From: Labia minor
Taxonomy: Eukaryota > Arthropoda > Insecta > Dermaptera > Spongiphoridae
NCBI GenBank assembly: GCA_963082975.1
Contig: OY720349.1
Location: 44,931,962 to 44,995,961, forward strand
Direction: 5' to 3'
DNA length: 64,000 nucleotides
Part shown: positions 13,680-25,263 of the stretch, piece after piece
Numbering within the stretch: the first letter of the stretch is position 1
How the letters are laid out: each line of letters opens with the position of its first letter
Translations under genes and position numbers: made by a program
The notes under the pieces: generated by a model
Database searches by the model: none
The model's input: only the letters and a program-made list of their open reading frames with translations
What the model was told of the DNA's origin: nothing

Positions 13680-13960
13680 CGAGCGTTAATAGGTCTTTTT
13701 CTTTGGTTTAGGATCTATGGCTAATTGCTAAATTGCAAACAGCTTTGATAGCGAATTCCTGGCTGCTATTTATAAATGTGACATTCCTGTGATTCCTATC
13801 ACCCGCGGCTCGTTTCTCTTAATCTGACCCGTATGGTCTTTGCCTTCCTCCTACAGACATCGTGGAATCTCTGCATTGGCGCCGTCTTACCGAGGCGCCC
13901 GCCCAATTTTTTCATTTTCCTATGACTTGCTTGCTATAATCATTACTTAATATATATTTC
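13680..13960. other. G+C-richer unique island
   Basis: Balanced-composition sequence in A+T-rich surroundings. It includes an acceptor-like TTTGCCTTCCTCCTACAG ending near 13857, followed by a G+C-rich patch (about 13858-13910). No frame stays open long enough to call an exon. The reading is a candidate regulatory element or decayed exon. Confidence 0.3.
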
Positions 13961-16346
13961 GTATGGATTAACAGGGTCATTTACATCTGATGTCATCTTG
14001 GATGTATAGAAATGGAGATCTGATTTGAATTTCAGCTGGAAGGGAATCAATAGAGAATATTATTGGCGCCAGTCGGTGATACCATTCGCTGTTTTTACAC
14101 TTAAAATTTTATCAAGATAATTTTTGAAATTTTGATTTTTGAAAACAATTTTTTTTTTTAATTATTTCTACATTAATTAAAATCACTACACCCTAAATCA
14201 AATCCAAAAAATAATTTTTATGTATTTAAGGTGATTTCAAATTGGTATTTTAATTTTCTCAATTCCAAATTTGATATTTTTATTTTATTAGCTTCATAAA
14301 TAAAAATTTCATGAAATTCTTAATGTCTTCTCAGGCATGTTAATTAAATACAAATACGAAATTCTATTGATCAATTAAATATATGGGTCCAAATAATTTT
14401 ATATTTTTGCAAAAAAAAAAAAATTCTCTATAATTTGGGGTTTTTTTTTATGGTTTTCTGAAAAATACTAATTTTACAAAAAAATAGTGACATTTTATTA
14501 TTATATTCTACATTTCAGAGAAAAAGTTGAAATAAAAATATAATAATAACTATACTATAAAATTTATAAAATTTGGAATACAAAAAGATTAAATAGCTCA
14601 GATTTAAGTAATAAATAAATGAATTTATAATTATCTCAATTTCATTAAACACTAATTCAAAATAAATTTACCTATTTAATATAACATTTAACTTTTTTAA
14701 TTTAAATAAAGTAATTTTGTCCTCCTTGAAAGAAAAAAAAATATTTTTATTGATTATATTTTAATAATATAATTACTTTAAAGAAAAAAAAATATGTTCA
14801 AAGTGTGAAAGTCTTAATTATTGATCGTGTGAAAATTACATATTTTATTTCTTGTTTAAATGGCTTAATTTGCTTGGAAAGTGAAAATTAGTTATTAAAC
14901 ATATTACGATTTCCAATTAATTACATATAAATATTCGGGGATTTACTTTCTTTCAGGCTGGCATTTAAACGAAATTAATAATAAAGTAGGGGGAAGTCAA
15001 TGGGCTTGTCTATTATTCATGTGGTTGTCATTCGAGGGATGAACCACCACCAAAAGGTCACTAAAAGGGCAAGAGGGTTGGCAGTTGCGAGGGTGTTGAA
15101 TAATTCGCTAGGGCCCTTTACTCGTAGGGCATTCGTTCTAAGGGTGCTCCATAATGCATGCTACCTAATGGAATTCCTCTGTTTCAAAATAAGGTGACTA
15201 ACGATATACTGTCGAATGGTTCAACCAAAATTGACATATAAAATTAATTAATGTTATCATTATTTTGTTATTTGAAGCGCCACGGTACTTTAAAATTCTT
15301 GGTGGCAGCCACATTCCCTCAATCGTCCTTGACTCGTTCTGCTGTCTCTATGATTTTATCTTTTTTTGGATGATAAATTTTACGAAAAATTCCATTTTCA
15401 ATTACCCTGAATCAGTCAACGCCCCACAAAATCATTGTTCACGCTTCAGATTTAAATTATACATCCGGAAAAATAGTGGGTTTTATAGATATTAATTTTT
15501 GTCTCTTTCTAAAGTATAAAAAGGGTTGCCAGATTGTAACCTTAATTTAAATTCTTCGAAAATACTAAGATCCTTTGTCATTAAAGAATTAAATTAAATA
15601 AATAATATAATATTATTGATTTATTTTTTTATATTTAGTTAGGTATGTTCAATTTATACCAGATGAAAATTTAATAGTATATTAAAGGGAGAATAAAATA
15701 AATTTGTGTTTAAAACTATTTATTATAGTTTTTTTCTGTTAATTATTTATTAATTATTGTTAATAACTATTTTAGCTATATTTAAACTCCACATTCTAGT
15801 CTGACATCATATTATTTTGAATTTAGAAAATAGTATTTTAAAATTATAAAATTAAATATTAATTCTTAATCCTAATATTTGTTCATAGGTAGATATTTAT
15901 TAGAAATTTTAATTTTCAATATTTAAAATAAATATTTGAAAAATAAAAATATGTAATAACTATGACAACAAAAATTTCAAAATTCTTAGAAAGTGTTATA
16001 TGATAATAAATCATAATTTAGTATTATCTTATTAGACAGCTTTGATAAAATGACAAACATGAATAATTAATTTTGGATCAAAATCAGTTATCGATTCTTC
16101 TTTTTCTAATTTTCTAATAAAATATAATGAATTCTTATTGATAGAAATATTTATTTATATAGAAGAGTGTTATTATTATTATTAGTTTGAAAATCTGTTG
16201 AATAATTATAATGAAATACAAATTTCTATCATGGATGTCAGCTTTAAAATGTATAAATATCAAGTTTTTTAATTTAAACTTTTTTTTTTTATTTTGATAT
16301 TTTTCTTTTTAAGAAAATCGTTAAACATCATAAAAAGTGATTTTTT
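13961..16346. other. A+T-rich spacer with an island near 15 kb
   Basis: The patch at about 14990-15200 has more balanced composition and holds a 65-codon plus-strand frame with no recognisable motif. The next frame (15265-15495) is also unidentified. I would not call either a gene. The rest is A+T-rich. Confidence 0.4.
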
Positions 16347-16750
16347 TACTATCTCGCCAGAGATAGTATTGCGATCACGAAAATTTTCGATGTCGAGATT
16401 TTGATGTTTTTATACGTTTTGAAGGTTCCTGAATCATTTTCACTAAGGTTGAGAAAAATGTCCGGGTGTGTGTATGTGTGTGTGTGTAATCAAGATTACG
16501 CAAAAGCTAGAATGATGAAATTTGGTACATGGGCATTATTCAAAATTCATAGTTTTCTATCAACTTTTGAGAAATGTAGCTCAACCGGAAGAGGGTCATT
16601 ACCTACAACGTTTTGATTTGATGCGCTGATTTAATAAATATTATTTATTAATTTTAATTTATAATTTAATTAATTAAATTTAATTTAAATATAATATATG
16701 TTATTTAATCCAATTCAAATTTGCGAGATAGTCGAGTGGTGACACTCCAG
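16347..16750 (+). mobile_element. Helentron-like non-autonomous element, family B copy 2 (short)
   Basis: Family B in the opposite orientation. It starts TACTATCTCGCC and ends GCGAGATAGT followed by the hairpin GAGTG-GTGA-CACTC. At about 404 bp it lacks roughly 200 bp of the interior present in the copies at 6447 and 46307, so it is an internal deletion. A GTGTGTATGTGTG microsatellite is retained. The 71-codon frame at 16401-16616 is only this repeat read through. Confidence 0.75.
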
Positions 16751-16779
16751 ATTTTTTTACGTAACGGAGAAGAGGTTTA

Positions 16780-17265
16780 TTAAACAGAACTGAATGAAGG
16801 ATCCATTTGCCAAGTGGTCGATAGTTGTATTCCGCACTAAATAAATGATGTAATGGACCAGATCGCGCCTTTTGACCCCCTGGCCTTCCCTCATTGACCC
16901 CACTGGTCCAGCTGGTAATTGATTCATGCTTTGCGTGGATCTCTTATACGGCCCACCTTTAAGGGTAAAAGTTGGGTAACTTTCCCAGGGTCTGGGGCTT
17001 AGCTGCCCACATGGCCCCGCTCTTTAGATGAGGTCTTTTTTCATCGGGCCGGTATTGTCCAACCCCAAAACAGCCGGGGCTCATTGGATCGTCACCTGGG
17101 CATCTTTCAACGCAACCCCAGCCCAAAGAACAAGAAGCTGCTTGTAAGAACCAGGCTCTATGTACGCAGGTGTTTACGCCCTTCTGTGTCTCTCTCCCCT
17201 GGTGTGTTGCCAATGCGGCCACGAGAGAAGAACACACCACAAAAAAAAAAAAAAACTCAGTCACG
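16780..17265. other. G+C-rich unique island with overlapping open frames
   Basis: The most G+C-rich non-repeat stretch in the window. A 101-codon minus-strand frame (16959-17264) and a 77-codon plus-strand frame overlap here, which is what G+C-rich DNA gives by chance. The minus frame starts in a poly-T-encoded Phe run, contains several Cys, and matches no family I know. A splice acceptor-like CAACACACCAG lies at about 17205 on the minus strand, so an exon is possible. A regulatory island is equally likely. Confidence 0.25.
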
Positions 17266-18009
17266 TTATGACCGAAACCGACGCCTTTTTATTTTTACTT
17301 TTCACATAGTTTACTAAAAAAAAAACCTTTCACCACCTGTCAAGCGATACTATGATTTATTTACATTTCGTAACTAATTCAAATTTTTAATTCAAAAATT
17401 TATCCGGCTCTTTAACTACTAATTGAATCTTTTAAGCTTAATTTTGTGACATCCTGTTCTTGAATTATGAATTCAAATTGTTAGTTAATTTTCCATTGTG
17501 TTAATAATATGATTTATTACAAAATCTGAATGAATAGTTAATTGCTGGATAAAGTTTAATGATATTTCTATAGTTATCTAATTTTAAATATTAATATTTT
17601 ATCCGAAAACATTTCAACTACAATATAACAAAAATTTATAATAGATTAATTTATAGTTATTTTCAAACAATGCTATTTTTATTTTATAATAATTTAACTC
17701 TTAATATGTTATTATATATATTATTATTTTTTTAATATTTAATAATGAAAATCAATTCATTACATAAGAAAAATTAATAAATTTCACTTTGCATAAAAAT
17801 AATGTATATAGAAATGTAATAGAATGTATATCATATAATAACTATAGTAATATATTAAGTATAAAAAATATCTTTAAAACTTCAATTAAAATGACCAAAT
17901 TATATTATCTTGGTTTTTATTTTTAGTTTAATTACTCAATTATTAATTACTATTATATTTTAAGTGAAAAATCTCCGATACTGAATATAAAATTAATTAA
18001 ATACTTTGG
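17266..18009. other. A+T-rich spacer
   Basis: A+T-rich sequence with TA-type tracts. No gene or repeat recognised. Confidence 0.5.
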
Positions 18010-18260
18010 AAACTGCCACTTTCGGTTCCCGGATATACACCAAAAGTTGATGAATTCATGCTGCTGATGCATTTAATAAATATACCAAATTTTATCATTT
18101 GAGACCTTCAAGCTTTGCTCGTCTATACGGACACACAGACATCATGCTAAAAATTCTTTTTTCTGTTAACAAAATGCATGATTCATAGATATATGTAAAA
18201 ATCTCCACATGTGAAATTTGGTGTGAAAACAATACCTTCCCTTCCTATCGTCGGTCGGTA
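18010..18260 (-). mobile_element. Helentron-like family A fragment (diverged)
   Basis: About 250 bp matching the half of family A that ends with CGTCGGTCGGTA (18249-18260). The hairpin end and half the interior are missing. It is more diverged than the complete copies (for example the microsatellite is reduced to GGACACACAGACA), so it is an older, truncated copy. Confidence 0.7.
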
Positions 18261-19690
18261 AAAATACAGCCTAATAGTGCATTTAAATAAAATATGTTAA
18301 ATTGCATTAAAATTTCATAATTAAATGAGGTTAATAGTAATGAAAAATTATGATAATTTATTGAATTTATTGAATTAAATTTTTTTTCCTTCTGTAATTT
18401 AATAAATTTATTTGATTTTGTCGTTTTACGTTAAATTGATTTTAGTAGTGGACCCCTAAATCTGATGATCTTGTTAGTTCCAACACTGAGGGACAAAATG
18501 TTTCGTGTTCGTTGGTGACTGTGATTTTTAAAATTGATAAGGCGGTCTTTTTTGGTCTTTTGCCCGCATTTTTGGTAAGAATCGCGTGAGTTTCTCCTCC
18601 CATTGGGTATTGGACAAGGACTTTTGAATCATGGCCAGGTGCGCGCCTTCGTGCTCAAGTATTCAGCCCTTGGAGCCCTTTGTACTTGACGAATGTGAAT
18701 ATAATATAAGCCCAAGGCTGCAATTGTTTGCTTAAGATAAGACGCGGCCCGTTTACCTTTTCTGTTCAACTCGCCAATGGGAAATAAAACGGAACAATTC
18801 ATTCATTTATTTTGTCTTTTTCAATTTGTTACCAGGTGTTGTTTTTTTTCTTAAATTGAATGCAACTTACATATATTTAGATGATATTTTGATTAATCAT
18901 TTTTGTTTATTTATTTATTTATTTATTTAAGCAATATATAATTTATGAATAAATTAACTTCATAAATGTTTGTGAGGAATTTTGATTCTTTCACTTAATC
19001 TTTTTTTTTTTATTCATCGTGTCGTGTTAAGTGAAAAGAAAATAGAATATATTTAGGATTGCTAATTTAAAAATAATTTATGCTTAAAATTAATATTTTT
19101 TTTATTCATATTTGGCTTATCTTTATACAATAAATTGGATAAAAATTATTTATTAATATTATTTTGTCACTCCGATAATTTTTCTCGAAAATAAAAAAAA
19201 AAGATAAATAGAATAAATAAATTGAGCTCAAAATTCTTCTGGGACGAATGATTCATCAGTTGAAAAATATTTTCCTTACCTCGCCCACGCATGTTAAGTT
19301 ATGTTAGGCCTCTTGTCTTGTATAAACAAACATAAATGTCATGTATTCCAGGGGGATTATGTGATACCTCATCTTGAAAGTAACATTAATTTTTTTGTCA
19401 TTGCATCCCATTTTAAAATGAATTTTTTTTTTTCAAATAATTCATGAGATACGTAATATGAACCTTAATAACACCAAGACTTATCTTTAGAAATTTTTAT
19501 TAATATTTATTGTTAATAATTACCATAAAAATACAATAAAAAATGTCAACTATATACAAATATATCTTTATACTTTCATTAAAAAGTATTCACTAATTTT
19601 TATTTTTGAATAATATTACTAATAAAAGGAAATTTAAAATTTCCAATATACATATATACATATGGAATTACATTTATATATATATATAAG
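18261..19690. other. A+T-rich spacer with an island at about 18.43-18.80 kb
   Basis: The island has mixed composition, with no long frame and no recognised motif. The remainder is A+T-rich with TTTA-type simple repeats near 18905-18930. Confidence 0.4.
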
Positions 19691-19983
19691 TGAGGGGTTT
19701 ATTTGGAGATAAAAGAAGTGAGATGTAGTTTCTGAAATGTATAAAGATATTTATTTACATATGTACATTGATTTTAAAATGGCCAAGCTAGTACCTGAAA
19801 TGTATAAAGAAACAAATCTCAAGTCTCTTGGTAGCGTAACTTGGTTAAATTCATAAGGGGAAAAGATATATAACAAAATAATGGTGGATAGGTGTTTCTA
19901 TGATGAATGCTTGTTTCTTTCTGTTCGTGTGTGTCTGGCTCTGTTCAATCCAACGCCCTCCCGTGGCCAAACCCGAACTTACA
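19691..19983 (-). repeat. Candidate 3' LTR of the Ty3-type retrotransposon
   Basis: Directly downstream (minus strand) of the polyprotein stop at 20013 is a purine-rich tract GTGGGGGAGA, followed by TGTAAGTTCGGG. This is the usual arrangement of polypurine tract and LTR start. A matching TG...CA edge falls at 19691, giving about 293 bp. Two internal blocks share GAAATGTATAAAGA. The only trace of a partner on the other side is TGTAAGTTCG at 28241-28250, so the 5' LTR seems to be almost entirely lost. The LTR boundary at 19691 is a guess from the CA end alone. Confidence 0.45.
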
Positions 19984-20012
19984 TCTCCCCCACAAAAGAA
20001 AGTACCGTCACA

Positions 20013-22655
20013 TTATTTTGTAAAGGGTAAAAGATTTTTAATATGAAATAAGGAAAATTTTTTATTTTTTTTATTTTTTTCTATTTTATATATAGAGTTT
20101 GATATCCTTTCTATAACTCTGTACGGACCGTCTCGAATTTTGTCTAGTTTGTCTCTATTTAATTTATTTCCTAATTCTACATAAACTAAGTCATTTTTCC
20201 TAAATGAATAATCCCTTCTTTTTTTATTTATTCTGAATCTGTTTTCTTCAGCTGACTTATTCGAGAATTTTAAAGCTTCTTTTCTATCATATTCCAGATC
20301 TCTTTCCTTGCTAAATTCTTCTGGAACTATCTCTGAATGTTTTCCAAGTAGTAAATATTCAGGAGAGAATCTGGTAGAACTGTGTGTTGTTCCATTATAT
20401 TCTCTGACACATTCTTCTGCCAAAACGGCCCATCCTTTTCCTTTATTTTTAGAATCATTTCTCTTTATCCTCAGCCTATTTGTTAAAGACTGGTTCACTC
20501 GTTCAACTAAACCATTTGACTCCGGACAATCAGTACATGTGAATATCAGTTTTATGTTTTTCTTAGTTAAAAATTTTTTAAAATCTTCCGACTTTATCCC
20601 AGGATATTGATCCGCCAACAGGTTATCTATTTGGTTCGAATCGTCAACCTTTTTTATAAGTTTAATAAAATCTTTTGACGATTGAGTTGTTGATGTCAAA
20701 ATAAAGACAAATCTTGAGAAATGATCAATGAGCACATGCATGTATCTTTTTTTTGTATATCTGTCTTTGCAACCCCCTATTGTATCCAGGGACATGATTT
20801 CAAAGGGTCTTGTTGCTGGACCCAAAATGGATGCTTTTCCCAGCAATCTCTCTCTTCTTGACTTATTTTCTAAACATGCCTTGCATTCTCTGCAATACTT
20901 TCGTATTAAAAAATCCATTCCTTTAAAATAGTACTCAGGTCTAATTTTACTTAACATATGTTTTACCCCTATATGACCATAGTAGTTGTGAGTTAAATCT
21001 ATTATTTTTTTTCCTAAGGACATAGATACAAATATTCTTTTGTTATCATTTATTTTCTTTAAATAAACTCCTTTTTCATTTATAATGTTTTTAGAATTGT
21101 TTATTTCAGTGATATTTAAACTTTGGTCTGCCATTATTTGTTCTTGTGTTATTAAGTTTACCACTTTGATGACATCTTCATTATGACAATCACTGAGGAC
21201 TGGATTTCTGGAAAGGGCGTCGGCCTCAGTGTTTGTGCTGCCAGGGGCGTAAATGATTTCAAAGTCATATTGGGAAAGATAAAGAATTAATTCACCAAGG
21301 GGCTCATCTGGTCTTGCATTTACTTTGAAATTTTCCAGGGGTTTGTGGTCTGTGATGACTGTAAATGGTTTATCTATTAGCCAGTATTGCCAGTGTTGTA
21401 CAGCTTCCTTTATAGCTAAACACTCCAAGTAGATAGCCTTTCTTTTCTTTTGTAGTGGAGTTAGTTTTTTTGAAAAGTAGGCTACTGGATGTAAGAATCC
21501 TTCATCATCTTTTTGCTTCAATATTGCACCGATTCCTTCCGTCGATCCATCCGTAAATATGTAACTCTTCTTATTCGGATTAAAAATTAATAATATTGGC
21601 GAGGTACATAAAAGCTCTTTTACTTTATTAAAAGCACTCTGACATTTGTCCGTCCATTCAAACTTTACATTTTTTCTTAGTAAATTATGAAGAGGTTCTA
21701 ACAATTCTACCGATTTGTCTATATACTTATAATAAAAATTTATTTTACCAAGAAATTGCCGTACATTTTTCTTATCTTTTGGAATTTTGAAATCTTTTAT
21801 TGCTATCAAGTTATCTTTTAAAGGTCTTATTTTGCCTTTTTTAATAATATGTCCTAAATATTTAATTTCATTTTTCGCGATATTGCATTTTGATAATTTC
21901 AGCTTAAAACCTTCTTCTTTCAACATCTTAAAAACTAACTTTAAATGTTCTAAATGTTTTTCAAAACTTTCGGAGAAAATAAGGATGTCGTCAATATAAT
22001 TCATACAGAACGTGTTTAAATTATTTCTCCTAATGGAATTTGCAAGAATTCTTTGAAAGATTCCAGATGAAGCTCGAAGTCCAAATGGGAGTACATTCCA
22101 TTGAAAGTGGCCATTTTGTGTTACAAAGGCCGACTTTTCCCTATCCTTTCTTCTTAATGGTATAGACCAAAAGGCCGAATTAACATCCAATGCCGTGAAC
22201 CAGTTGCAATTTCCTGCCTTTATCATTATATCATCAATTCTTGGGAAAGGATGAGACTCAGGTAATAAAATCCTGTTTAGACATGAATAATCGATACATA
22301 GACGTGATTTTTTTCCTTCGTCTTTCTTATAAGCCAATGTTACTGGAGCCGCAAAAGGCGAGCTTGATTCTTCAATTAGATTCATTTCTAAAAGTTTTTT
22401 TATTTGACTGTCTATTTCATTCTGTGTTGTGACAGAACATCTATAGGGTTTTTTATATATATATTGATAATCACGCAATTTTATTTGAGCCTCTGTATCT
22501 TTTATTTTTCCTACATCGAATTTGTTTTTTGCAAATAATTCATTATTTTCTTTTAATAATAAAAATGTTTTATCTTTTTCTTTTGCATTTAAATGATTTA
22601 AATAGTGTCCATATTCTTCTAATTTTATATATTCGTCTATATCAGTGGTTCCCAA
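20013..22655 (-). CDS. Ty3-type retrotransposon Pol: reverse transcriptase, RNase H, integrase
   Basis: This 880-codon minus-strand frame copies the element's RNA into DNA and inserts it into the host genome. The order RT, RNase H, integrase is that of Ty3/Gypsy elements (Metaviridae). RT spans about residues 70-270 with LDVNSAFW (D157) and YIDD (220-223). RNase H spans about 360-485 with D369 (TDGS), E411, D436 (TDHKPL) and D479. Integrase follows with a zinc-binding H556-x4-H561 and C588-x2-C591. The catalytic triad is D624, D682 and E718, a D,D-35-E spacing. A GPY motif lies near the C-terminus. No stop or frameshift is seen. The first few codons (up to about residue 5) lie in the terminal repeat of the hAT element inserted upstream, so the Met is not the native start. 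Native sequence begins at about 22642 and was once continuous with the Gag-protease frame at 26855-28237. Confidence 0.93.
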   Translation of the reverse strand: MGTTDIDEYIKLEEYGHYLNHLNAKEKDKTFLLLKENNELFAKNKFDVGKIKDTEAQIKLRDYQYIYKKPYRCSVTTQNEIDSQIKKLLEMNLIEESSSPFAAPVTLAYKKDEGKKSRLCIDYSCLNRILLPESHPFPRIDDIMIKAGNCNWFTALDVNSAFWSIPLRRKDREKSAFVTQNGHFQWNVLPFGLRASSGIFQRILANSIRRNNLNTFCMNYIDDILIFSESFEKHLEHLKLVFKMLKEEGFKLKLSKCNIAKNEIKYLGHIIKKGKIRPLKDNLIAIKDFKIPKDKKNVRQFLGKINFYYKYIDKSVELLEPLHNLLRKNVKFEWTDKCQSAFNKVKELLCTSPILLIFNPNKKSYIFTDGSTEGIGAILKQKDDEGFLHPVAYFSKKLTPLQKKRKAIYLECLAIKEAVQHWQYWLIDKPFTVITDHKPLENFKVNARPDEPLGELILYLSQYDFEIIYAPGSTNTEADALSRNPVLSDCHNEDVIKVVNLITQEQIMADQSLNITEINNSKNIINEKGVYLKKINDNKRIFVSMSLGKKIIDLTHNYYGHIGVKHMLSKIRPEYYFKGMDFLIRKYCRECKACLENKSRRERLLGKASILGPATRPFEIMSLDTIGGCKDRYTKKRYMHVLIDHFSRFVFILTSTTQSSKDFIKLIKKVDDSNQIDNLLADQYPGIKSEDFKKFLTKKNIKLIFTCTDCPESNGLVERVNQSLTNRLRIKRNDSKNKGKGWAVLAEECVREYNGTTHSSTRFSPEYLLLGKHSEIVPEEFSKERDLEYDRKEALKFSNKSAEENRFRINKKRRDYSFRKNDLVYVELGNKLNRDKLDKIRDGPYRVIERISNSIYKIEKNKKNKKFSLFHIKNLLPFTK
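22635..22642. repeat. 8-bp target-site duplication of the hAT element, left copy
   Basis: GTCTATAT lies immediately before the hAT left terminus CAGTGGTTCCC. The identical octamer follows the right terminus at 26861-26868. An 8-bp duplication is the hallmark of hAT insertion, and here it lies inside the retrotransposon coding sequence. Confidence 0.93.
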
Positions 22656-22916
22656 ACTTTTTTGGCCTACCGCCCCCTTTCCAGGAAAAATATTATCCAG
22701 CGCCCCCCTGAAATGATATTTTCAAAATTTTTATTACAAGTAAGCCAAAAGACATGCATATGTGTTTATGGTTCTATCTTTTTTGTAAGATATAGTATAG
22801 AAAGGTATAAATTAGAAGCATTTTAATTTTTATTATTTATTAATTTTTAAAATATAAAACAATTTATTTAATACAAAATAGAAAACTAAACAGAAAAATT
22901 TTAATAAACTAAAACT

Positions 22917-24695
22917 TTAGTGAGAAGGATGAACTTGATGTGCTTCTACCAATTTAGGAATCCTCGGCTCTATTTTGGTCAGCAGTAATCTCAAATCACC
23001 GCGATCGACTATTTGCAATCTATTTCTTTTTTTTGTTAATAGATTGGTCACTGCACTGAATCCTCGTTCCACTAAATAAGTTGAAGGAAACGCAATTAAA
23101 TACTTTTCAACAACAGCCCAAATTTCAGGATAGACTGAAGGGATCTCTTTTTGTAGCCAGAAATGTTGGTATCCGCTTTTGAATTTAAATTTTAATTCTT
23201 CGTTTGAAATTAGTTCCAACAACTCTTCTTGTATTTTTGGCGATTCTTCTGAGTTTGCATTTGAAAAAGGGTCGAAAATCCAATCAGGTATGGTCATTTT
23301 CAAAATATCATTAAATCGTTTAGTAAAATCTGAATGAAGGGCTTCCAAGTGCTCACAATAAGACTGTATGTCTTCACCCTTTTTCTCTACTTCAGATAAA
23401 TTTGGGAACTGGCTAAATTCTCCTCGTCCAAAGTTTTGTTTGTACAAAAGAAGTTTTCTCAAAAATGCAGAAATAACAGACTTCGTTTTTATTAAATTGA
23501 GATCATTGCCCTGAAGCTGAAGATTGCTTTCATTAAATTTTTGAAACAAGTCGGTCAAATAAGCAATATCACTTTTGGCTTGAATCAAATTCGACCGTAA
23601 AGCATCATTTTTATTTTCAAAGAACTCTAGTATTGTGGTATACAGCTTATAAAACCTATCTAAACAGGCACCCTTTGACAACCATCGAACTTCTGTATGA
23701 AGAAGCAAACGATAATATTCTTCGTCGTTTTGAACACACAGCTGTTTGAATAATCGGTCATTCAACGATGAGCTTTTGATTGTATTGATGGCTTTAATTA
23801 CATGTTGTAATGAATTATGTAGTCGTGTACTTAAATTTTTTGCAACTAAATGTTGACGATGAATGATGCAGTGTACTGTTAATGCATTCGGTACCTTCGC
23901 TTTCAAATATGCAAGAAATCCCCTGTAGCGCCCTACCATTGCTGGGGCCCCATCTGTGGCTACTGATAAGATATTATTCAAAGGTATTTCTTTTGCTTTC
24001 AAAAACTCATCCAATGCATTAAATATTGATTCTCCTTTTGTATCAGTTTCCAAATATTTTGCAAATAATAATTCCTGACAAATTTGTTCCTCTTTTGAGA
24101 ACCGCACATATGCTAAAAGCAAAGCTTCGTTTCCAGGCAATGTGGATTCATCAAGTTGAATAGAAAACTGAGATGTTTTTAAATGGTTACACAAGGAATC
24201 TTCAACATCTTGTGACATTTCATCAATTCTTCTCTGCACTGTAACATCGCTTAATGAAATTTTCTTATAAATATCAAATACTGGCACATGTAGCACAGTA
24301 CGTATTACTTCACGGATAGCCGGCATAATTAGTTCCTCACCAATAGTGTGAGGTTTGCCTGATTTAGCAATCATTAATGAAATATTGTAGGATGCAAGCA
24401 AACCATCAGTATCTTGCTGGACTGAGTTTGAAAAAATCTTTGCTAATGTTGGCTGTTTGATAAAATTTTCCTTTAATTTTTGAAAATAAGATATGTTATT
24501 ATCTTTTTTATCGTTATGAATTTTATTCAAATGTTCTTTAAGTCTTGAAGGCTTCATAGCCTCGTTGGACAAAACTTTTTGACAAATTAGACACATTGGA
24601 TTAGTGTTATTTACAGGTGATTCAATAAACCCGTATTTTAAATATTCAATACTATATTGTCTACATTTTTTCTTTGGTTGAGTCATTATTATCAA
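22917..24695 (-). CDS. hAT transposase with BED zinc finger (ZBED5-like group)
   Basis: A 592-residue uninterrupted frame. It should bind the element's ends and catalyse cut-and-paste transposition in the nucleus. An N-terminal BED-type finger has C35, C38, H55 and H60. The RNase H-like catalytic residues typical of hAT are visible: D182 in QLDEST, D248 in ATDGAPAM, and E543 in LVERGFSAV. A C276-x2-H279 pair (VHCIIH) and the conserved R337-W338 (VRWLSKG) fit the family. The C-terminal part (about 525-575) is the hAT dimerisation region. The closest animal proteins are the transposase-like ZBED5 / 'general transcription factor II-I repeat' group, which were domesticated from such elements. Start codons at residues 1 or 4 are both possible. 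The gene lies fully inside the terminal repeats and target duplication, so it is a transposon gene and not a domesticated one. Confidence 0.93.
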   Translation of the reverse strand: MIIMTQPKKKCRQYSIEYLKYGFIESPVNNTNPMCLICQKVLSNEAMKPSRLKEHLNKIHNDKKDNNISYFQKLKENFIKQPTLAKIFSNSVQQDTDGLLASYNISLMIAKSGKPHTIGEELIMPAIREVIRTVLHVPVFDIYKKISLSDVTVQRRIDEMSQDVEDSLCNHLKTSQFSIQLDESTLPGNEALLLAYVRFSKEEQICQELLFAKYLETDTKGESIFNALDEFLKAKEIPLNNILSVATDGAPAMVGRYRGFLAYLKAKVPNALTVHCIIHRQHLVAKNLSTRLHNSLQHVIKAINTIKSSSLNDRLFKQLCVQNDEEYYRLLLHTEVRWLSKGACLDRFYKLYTTILEFFENKNDALRSNLIQAKSDIAYLTDLFQKFNESNLQLQGNDLNLIKTKSVISAFLRKLLLYKQNFGRGEFSQFPNLSEVEKKGEDIQSYCEHLEALHSDFTKRFNDILKMTIPDWIFDPFSNANSEESPKIQEELLELISNEELKFKFKSGYQHFWLQKEIPSVYPEIWAVVEKYLIAFPSTYLVERGFSAVTNLLTKKRNRLQIVDRGDLRLLLTKIEPRIPKLVEAHQVHPSH

Positions 24696-24879
24696 ATAAA
24701 ATTTTTAAGATTATATTAATTTATATTTATTTTGTAAATTTTTATGAAAAACCACTAATGTAATAAACAATATTAACAAACAAACATGACATTAATAATT
24801 ATACCATGTATGTAATCAGCCAAAATAAATAATTCTCACAAATTAGTATAGTCGCACTGTTTGTTAGTTCTTTAACAAT

Positions 24880-25215
24880 TTTGAGACAATCTGTGGTAAC
24901 TAGTACTACCGTTCGCGCTCAAACTTTAACCTTGCGATTGACTAATCACACGTGTATTAGAACGTCAGCGCAGCGGAGTTGACACCACACTTACAGTAGC
25001 AGTTCACCGCTGCACATAAATCAGGGGGGGGTCTCTCTTACCGCAGAGAAATTTCCAGTGTGACAATGCATGCACCACTCGAGGCCGCTCGAGGCGCTGC
25101 TGCTGCTGGCACTAATTTTAATTCGGTTTGTTTCGGTTATCCGAAAACACCCGAAAACATTTAACAACAGCTTGTGACTTGTGGACAACGTGCACGCGTC
25201 CCATTTAAAATATCT
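24880..25215. promoter_or_regulatory. G+C-rich region upstream of the hAT transposase, possible divergent promoter
   Basis: Between the transposase start (minus strand) and a possible plus-strand gene lies a stretch much richer in G+C than its surroundings. It has a GGGGGGGG run (about 25025), CTCGAGGCCGCTCGAGG and a CTGCTGCTGCTGG run. Its position fits a promoter, perhaps for both strands. No TATA box or initiator is clear enough to name. Confidence 0.35.
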
Positions 25216-25263
25216 CTGCCAGGCATATGTAACGTGATCTGTCGCTGTTCAATTGCTTGCAAT

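Noticed and set aside
20308-22432. Plus-strand frames across the retrotransposon Pol gene
   Set aside because: Antisense shadows of a strongly supported minus-strand gene.
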